Part shown: one piece after another, positions 18,235 to 22,673 of the stretch
Numbering within the stretch: position 1 is the first letter of the stretch
Layout of the letters: each line of letters begins with the position of its first letter
Source of the DNA: Prorocentrum cordatum
Taxonomy: Eukaryota > Sar > Dinophyceae > Prorocentrales > Prorocentraceae
DNA: 22,673 nucleotides
Reading direction: 5' to 3'
Assembly: GCA_963575745.1 (NCBI GenBank)
Contig: CAUYUJ010001309.1
Location: 80,001-102,673 of the forward strand
Notes under the pieces: generated by a model
Told to the model about the DNA's origin: nothing
Databases searched by the model: none
The model's input: only the letters and a program-made list of their open reading frames with translations
Position numbers and translations under genes: made by a program

Positions 18235-18541
18235 GATGTCAGAAATGCGAGCGCACTCTTCCCAATCCCCTTTGCAATGGGTAATCCGCATCGCTTACTC
18301 TCCCCGGGTGGGGGGTAACCCGCACATTCCATCTTTCTAACTCTCGGTCTTTCTACGCCTCGCTCTGCCTCATATGGCCGTCCGGCATGTCGCGCTCACA
18401 TGCCGCTGGGTCTCCTCCCCTCCTCGACTTCTTCTCTGCCGTCATCGCCCCCTCTCTCCCCGCCGCTTCCACTCTCTCGGATGCCAGATGGTGCGAGCGC
18501 GCGTTCCCAATCCCCTCTGCGGGGGGGGGGTTATCCTCAAG
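18235..18541 (+). repeat. Direct repeat pair, spacing about 245 bp
   Basis: GATGTCAGAAATGCGAGCGC followed by ACTCTTCCCAATCCCCTTTGC at about 18235, and GATGCCAGATGGTGCGAGCG followed by CGCGTTCCCAATCCCCTCTGC at about 18480. Both are preceded by a long pyrimidine-rich stretch. The end of the second copy, CAATCCCCTCTGCG-Gn-TTATCC, recurs at 19857-19883. It abuts the left terminus of the element beginning at 18542. Confidence 0.65.
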
Positions 18542-18786
18542 TCGGGCATGTCCCCCTACAGGCGGATTTCGGACGACAAAGACAACATAATCAGAACAGA
18601 CACCCCGAATTGTCAAGATCCGCCGACCCTGTCGGCGTGTGTGAAGGGCTTCTCCGTTCGACTCGTCGTCTCCGTCGTCTCCGTTCTCCCCCTCCCAGGG
18701 CTCTCCTCCTCAAGCGCGCTATCCAAAGCGAAATTAAACGACGTCGTAGTGGAGTCGAAGGGAAGCCCCTTCCCTTTGATCCCTTC

Positions 18787-18838
18787 CCCGCAGGGGGGGG
18801 GGAGGGGGGGGGGGAGGGGGGGGGGGCCCGGGGCAGAT
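18787..18838 (+). repeat. Interrupted poly-G run
   Basis: Four G-runs of about 8-11 bases separated by single A residues or C clusters, an obvious G-quadruplex candidate inside the TIR element. Confidence 0.85.
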
Positions 18839-19166
18839 ACGACGCCCGCCGGGGCGCACTTTCCTCGAGCGGGCACGCACGGGATGCACTTCCTCCTCCT
18901 CCTGGTCCTCCTCCTCCTCCTTTTCCTCCTCCTCCTCCTCCTCCTCCTGCTCCTCTCCTCCTTCTCCTCCTCCTCCTCCTCCTCCTCCTCCTCCCGCAGA
19001 GGCGTCCCGGGAGCGGGCCCCGAGTCAAAATACCACCCCCCTAGGGCGCATTTTCCTCGAGCGGGCACGCCCGAGATGCACTTCTTCCTCTTCCGGGAGC
19101 ACGTCCCAAGTCAGAATATCACACTCCCGGGGCGCACTTTCTTCGAGCGGGCACACAAAGGATGCA
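18828..19166 (+). repeat. Three modules, each ending in a CTC tract
   Basis: A conserved module of about 65-75 bp occurs three times, at about 18828-18891, 19013-19085 and 19091-19166. The core is GGGGCGCACTTTCCTCGAGC, then GGGCACGC, then GATGCACTTCCTCC. The second and third also share an upstream part like CCGAGTCAAAATACCAC. Each module runs directly into a CTC-rich tract of variable length. Leu- or Ser-rich ORFs across it are artefacts. Confidence 0.75.
18885..18999 (+). repeat. (CTC)n tract following module 1
   Basis: CTC/TCC triplets with rare interruptions; a polypyrimidine strand able to form triplex DNA. Confidence 0.85.
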
Positions 19167-19425
19167 CTTCCTCCTCCTCCTCCTCTTCTTCTTCCTCCTC
19201 ATCCTCTCCTCCTCCTCCTCCTCTTCCTCCTCTCCTCCTCCTCTCCTCTCCTCTCCTCTCCCTTCCTCCTACCCCCTCCCCCTGCTCCCTCCCTCCCTCC
19301 CTCCCTCCCTCCTCCTCCTCCTCCTCCTCCTCCTCCTCCTCCTCCTCCTCCTCCTCCTCCTCTTCCTCCTCCTCCTCCTCCCCCTCCTCCTCCTCATCCT
19401 CCTCTTCCTCCCCCCACTCCTAGCC
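19160..19425 (+). repeat. (CTC)n/(CTCTC)n/(CTCC)n tract following module 3
   Basis: Long polypyrimidine tract. Triplet CTC parts flank a CTCTCC pentamer-like patch near 19240-19265 and a CTCC tetramer patch near 19285-19312. Confidence 0.9.
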
Positions 19426-19543
19426 CTTTCGATCAGGGTCGGCGGCACCGGCCGTCAGGCCTCTCCAAGAGTAGAAAGATCGTCCCCATATTTTTGTTTG
19501 ACAATTTTTTAATATTCCCTGTGGAGGGACAGGCCCGAATTAA

Positions 19544-19666
19544 GATTATCCGTTCCGCTCACCTTCGGGGGGGCCAGCCGCTCCCCCCGTGCGGGGGGGG
19601 GGTCGCCCGCTCACCACACGGCCAGTCTTACCGCTGCCGTGTGCCTTCTCTTTCCCTTGGGGGGGG
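19544..19666 (+). repeat. Direct repeat copy 1
   Basis: GATTATCCGTTCCGCTCACC, then GGGGCCAGCCGCTCCCCCC, a G-run, TCGCCCGC, CCACACGGCCAGTCTTACCG, and CTGCCGTGTGCCTTCTCTTT. Copy 2 at 19875-20009 has the same block order. The two copies bracket the foldback at 19670-19850. Confidence 0.85.
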
Positions 19667-19669
19667 TTG

Positions 19670-19850
19670 GCGGTGCGCACAAGGGGGTGGGGGAAGGGGG
19701 GAGGGCTTCTTAGAAGGAGGCTGCTTCTTAGAAGGCGCCGGCCTTACATCTATAGACAAGGCCCGCGCCTTCTAAGAAGCCACGCCTTCTAAAAAGCAGG
19801 GGTGCTTCTAAGAAGCCCCCCCCACTCCCCCCACCCCCGTCTGCGCGTGG
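19670..19850. repeat. Foldback hairpin with TTCTTAGAAG motifs
   Basis: The left arm, about 19670-19745, runs GCGGTGCGCACAAGGGGGTG ... GGGCTTCTTAGAAGG ... GCTTCTTAGAAGGCGCCGGCCTT. It is largely complementary to the right arm at about 19757-19850, with an AT-richer loop around ACATCTATAGAC. The motif CTTCTTAGAAG/CTTCTAAGAAG, itself nearly self-complementary, occurs five times (one variant is CTTCTAAAAAG). The structure looks like a small foldback or MITE element. Confidence 0.75.
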
Positions 19851-19874
19851 CTGACCAATCCCTTCCGCGAGGGG

Positions 19875-20009
19875 GATTATCCGTTCCGCTCACCTTCTCT
19901 TCCCTTGGCCGGGGGGGGGGGCCAGCCGCTCCCCCCCGGCGGGGGGGGGTCGCCCGCGCACCCCACGGCCAATCTTACCGCTGCCGTGTGCCTTCTCTTT
20001 ACCATGGGG
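19875..20009 (+). repeat. Direct repeat copy 2
   Basis: Second copy of the block at 19544-19666, with an extra CTTCTCTTCCCTTGGCC segment before the G-run and CCACGGCCAATCTTACCGC in place of CCACACGGCCAGTCTTACCG. A third fragment (CATCCGTTGCCATGTGCCTT) follows at about 20021-20057. Confidence 0.85.
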
Positions 20010-20057
20010 TGTGGGGGGGGGCATCCGTTGCCATGTGCCTTCTCCTTCCCTTGGGGG

Positions 20058-20729
20058 CCAGTGCGAAGCCGCCGCCGCCGTGCAGGCTCGAGAGGGTGGG
20101 CCATCTTAGGGTGGAGGGCTCGAGACGGCACTTCGAGCTCCCCCTCTGGAGCCTCTGGAGGGTTCCTGGGATCTCTTGGGGACCTGGGGGGCCCTCTTGG
20201 GCGGGTCGTGGGGGCGGCTTGGCCCGCGTTGGACGCCAGGTTCGAAGCCGCAGCCTCCGCGCTGGGGCCGTCGCCGGCCGCCGCCGCCAATGCATAAGCG
20301 CTTCGGCTGCTTCAACAAGCCGGAGGTGCCACCGCGGCCACCTCAGCAACCAGAAGGTCGCCACTCGCTCGGCCCCTGCGCCTGCGGTGCCGAGCGGCCG
20401 CGCGCCGCTTCCGTGGCCTCGCCGCCGGCCACGGGGGCCGCCCCGCACTTCTGCGTCGGCGGCTGGGCAGAGGGCGACTGCTCTGGCGGATGGGCAACAG
20501 GGGACACGCTGTGTGCAAACTGCGGCTGCAATGCACGGAAGGAGGAGGAGAAGGAGCCCCGGCGCGACGGGACGAGAGGAAGCCGGGCCATTCAGAGCTG
20601 CCGGCTGCGGCGGGGGGCCACCCCGCACACGCGTGCCGCCACCTGACCTCCCTCGCAGCTGCGACCCCGCCACGGCTCCCCCCCCTGCCCACGACCACGT
20701 CAGTCGGGCGAAGGACATGCAGCGTTAAA
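20058..20729. other. GC-rich stretch with unrecognised ORFs
   Basis: Long open frames exist on both strands. A plus frame at 20290-20646 is Cys-rich in part (CACGAERP, CVGGWAEGDCSGG, CANCGCNARKEEE) but matches no family I know. At about 20160-20215 there is a patch of GGGATCTCTTGGGGACC / GCCCTCTTGGGCGG resembling the palindrome arms in left-arm orientation. Confidence 0.35.
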
Positions 20730-20878
20730 TCGGGCATGTCCTCCGACAGGCGGAGTTTGGGCGAAAGATGAGAAAGAGTCAAAACATGCCCAAAAATAGT
20801 CAGAAGTAGTCGAAACATCGTCCCCAGACTATTTTTTGACTATTTTTGAAATTTCCTCCTGTAGAGGGACAGGCCCGA
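20730..20878. mobile_element. 149-bp MITE-like element, same TIR family as 18542-19538
   Basis: The left end is TCGGGCATGTCCTCCGACAG then GCGGA; the right end, reverse-complemented, is TCGGGCCTGTCCCTCTACAG then GAGGA. That is 20 of 25 positions identical. The interior is AT-rich for this window (AAAAATAGTCAGAAGTAGTC; ATCGTCCCCAGACTATTTTT) and shares its right subterminal part with the element ending at 19538. No ORF. Target-site duplication is not evident. Confidence 0.65.
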
Positions 20879-21482
20879 CTCAAATTCAGCGTGATCGGCT
20901 CAACGGTCGCAGGTTGTCGACCGAATTCCTCTCTTGCGCCGTCGCCGAGGATGCCCCCCGCCATTCCCTGGCCTTGATCCCTTGCACCGGCAGCGGTCGG
21001 TACTCCCAACTTTCACGCACGCCTGGGATGATCGGGTCTTCGAAGATGTGGACTGGTCCTCCGTGTACGTGGCATCCCGCGTCATTACGTGTGGGAACCG
21101 CCCCTCCAGCCGCCGCCCCACCCGCGGTTGCTGTCCCGCGGATCCCCCCCTCCGATGCACGGCCCGTGTCGGCAGTGCCGCGGCGGCGGTGGGCTCGCTC
21201 GCGCAGCCCCTGGGCGGCCGCACTCTCAGCCATTCCCTCCTTGTCGCCGTGTCCCGCCTCATCGGGACGCCAACTGGCTCGCCGCGCACGCGCGCCCCAG
21301 GTACATTCTCGGCAGGTAGCTTGCCGGCGGAGCGGGTCACGCACAACCTGCGGTGGACATACAAGGAGCACCGCGCCCAACACCAGGCGAAGGCGGCTGC
21401 CTCGCGGGCGCCCCCACCGCCACCCTTTCACTCCTTCGACACTGACGTCACGCCCGTCAGCACCACTTGCGTCCAGGAGAGC
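20879..21482. other. GC-rich stretch with competing ORFs
   Basis: Open frames run on both strands: plus 20836-21666 and 20934-21512, minus 20886-21578. One plus frame has a protein-like piece (FTHAWDDRVFEDVDWSSVYV, RVTHNLRWTYKEHRAQHQ). The minus frame has EDPIIPGVRESWEYRPLPV. None is recognised and I cannot decide between strands. Confidence 0.3.
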
Positions 21483-21830
21483 GCCAAGATGGAGCACATA
21501 CATTGGGCCTAGATGGCGTCCAATCACGCTTCCAAGAAAGCAGGGTCTTCTTCCAATCTGGCTACGAGGTGCTCCCAAGCCTTCCGAAGATCACCCCAAC
21601 AAAGCAAATTCCTTCAACCGCCTCTGGTTTCCCAATGCCTTTGACTTCTCGCCTTTTCGCTTCTGACGGGCTTCTGAAACCTCAAGAGCCACCTAAAATC
21701 GCCCAATGGAGACCCGACACGGCCCATACGGGCCTAACATGTCTTCCACCACTCCCCAGAGCGGCCCAAGACGGCCGCAAGAGGCGATTGCTCGCCGAAG
21801 CTTATGTAGGACCCCCTTTTCTGGAACGAT
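21483..21830 (+). repeat. Diverged copy of palindrome-arm sequence
   Basis: In right-arm orientation. TTCTCGCCTTTTCGCTTCTG at 21645-21664 matches TTCTCGCCTTTTCGCTTCCG at about 2749-2768. GCAAGAGGCGATT near 21777 matches CCAAGAGGCGATTTTAGGGG near 2893. The spacing between these two anchors is about 132 bp here against about 144 bp in the arm. Surrounding words (CCAAGATGG, TCCAAGAAAGC) fit the same lattice. It is single-armed as far as I can see. Confidence 0.6.
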
Positions 21831-22470
21831 GGTCCCCTATCGGCCCAGGAACATCCTACCAACGCCTCCAACACGTCAAAGACATCCCCAAGACGCGAAA
21901 CAACTTTATGGCCGACTCGTGTTTTGTTGCCGCGCTTATCCACTGCCATGAAAAACCCAATAATCAACAACAAAAAGCTCCTCAGCGCTCCTACGGGATG
22001 TTCTTCGCCTTACCGACGCATGTGCGAACAAAGAAGGTACAGTTTGTAGACAGTTGCTTTTTCCTCGGTGCCATCATTTTCATATACATTAAGTCGTCTC
22101 AAACAGCGCGATGCACCCCAATTCGACGCGCATGTTCAACAACATGTTATCGTCGTTGGGTCCCACCTTTGCTGCAACAACTACCGCGATATCCTGGCTT
22201 CCCACTCGCCGTCGCTGTCAATTTCAACCGCGTCAATGCAAAGCCGCGGCCAACCCACAATTGTTTTGGACACGACGATTCCGTGATTCAATTCGGAAGG
22301 CTATGCTCTTTGGTGATCGTTCGCGCGAAATTGGTCTTCAAGACAGAACGTTCGCTTGCTCGCTCGTGGCAACACAATATGTATCTGTTTGCATGGACCG
22401 TTCATCTACACATCCCATATCGGGCGCATGCGTGCAAGAACGATCGTAACGCCAAACGTATGGCTGGTAC

Positions 22471-22471
<1 letters not shown>
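21831..22471. other. Lower-GC stretch without recognised gene
   Basis: Base composition drops to near balanced after about 21880. A plus frame from 21467 stays open for 359 codons through this stretch and the following T-run (ending in poly-Phe), but its translation is not recognised. The frame also spans the diverged repeat, so it is probably fortuitous. Confidence 0.4.

Positions 22472-22514
<43 letters not shown>
22472..22514. repeat. T43 homopolymer (A43 on minus strand)
   Basis: Uninterrupted run of 43 T. Read on the minus strand it is an A43 tail preceded by sequence from 22673 down to 22515, so it could be the 3' end of a retroposed minus-strand copy. An AATAAA-like signal was not identified upstream on that strand. 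Confidence 0.85.
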
Positions 22515-22515
<1 letters not shown>

Positions 22516-22673
22516 TTGTTTCTTCCGTTTTGTTTCCGGAATCTAACTCAGTGTCCCGACAAATTGACAGATGCCGAATTACGGGAACATGCGCGCTCGT
22601 CCGATACTGATTACTTCCACGAGCCCAACACATGGATCGACAATTTGACCAATCATGGCCTCTCCTTCCGCCA

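Larger units (their letters stand above)
18542..19538. mobile_element. Element of about 1 kb with terminal inverted repeats
   Basis: The left end is TCGGGCATGTCCCCCTACAG; the reverse complement of the right end (19514-19538) is TCGGGCCTGTCCCTCCACAG. Outside these, GGTTATCCTCAAG and GGATAATCTTAAT also match partially in inverted orientation, so the true ends may lie about 13 bp further out. The subterminal sequence inside the right end (ATCGTCCCCA, TTTTTGTTTGACAATTTTTT) is shared with the smaller element at 20730-20878. The interior holds G-runs, three conserved modules and CTC tracts; no transposase was found. No convincing target-site duplication is visible. Non-autonomous DNA element (MITE-like) is the best guess. 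Confidence 0.6.

Noticed and set aside
20290-20646. Cys-rich plus ORF as a zinc-finger protein
   Set aside because: Cys spacing does not follow a known finger pattern, and competing frames are equally open on the other strand.
21467-22546. 359-codon plus ORF near the right end
   Set aside because: It crosses a diverged repeat and ends in poly-Phe from the T43 run; no domain or family features are visible, so it is not called as a gene.

Overview
This is a GC-rich eukaryotic window. It is most likely dinoflagellate nuclear DNA, though that is an inference from style, not from a marker gene. Supporting signs are long AC/GC dinucleotide tracts, abundant mono-, di- and trinucleotide repeats, very high GC, and a decayed LINE-type retroelement. 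From memory, the RT and RNase H signatures of that element (FADQ then KTAFEGLSPQW; RSIGIGGTAAP; PTYVDDLA; GDNLAAIRY) look like the retroelements common in dinoflagellate genomes. No spliced-leader sequence, rRNA, tRNA or intact conserved gene was recognised. Every conserved coding sequence I can identify is broken.

Layout. 1-272 is an AC/GC dinucleotide block. 273-13440 is a GC-rich block whose recognisable coding signal is all on the minus strand. Read 5' to 3' on that strand it holds a LINE pseudogene (endonuclease, reverse transcriptase, RNase H-like; about 13.1 to 8.2 kb), unassigned ORF remnants (8.1-7.3 kb), a UPF1-like SF1 helicase pseudogene (7.3-4.8 kb), further unassigned remnants (4.8-3.7 kb), and a possible Cys-rich, zinc-finger-like ORF. 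That last ORF is split by a 2351-bp near-perfect palindrome at 1024-3374, with two 989-bp arms around a 373-bp spacer. A second AC/GC block in the same orientation closes this region at 13441-14175.

14176-22673 is a patchwork of repeats with no recognisable gene. It contains a 16-unit minisatellite of about 49 bp (14685-15419), a G24 run, a GAG-rich purine tract, a 9-nt periodic GCC-rich tract, a TG microsatellite, a degenerate satellite of about 180 bp (17155-18000), and an element of about 1 kb with terminal inverted repeats (18542-19538). That element carries three conserved modules, each followed by a pyrimidine tract. It is followed by a foldback hairpin with TTCTTAGAAG motifs, a flanking direct duplication, a 149-bp element with related termini (20730-20878), a diverged copy of the palindrome-arm sequence (21483-21830), and an AT-richer tail with a T43 run.

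How it fits together: there is no operon or pathway here. The window reads as an accumulation of dead mobile elements and simple repeats. The parts most worth following are the palindrome, its in-frame insertion into another ORF, its diverged relatives elsewhere in the window, and the short TIR family shared by the 18.5-kb and 20.7-kb elements.
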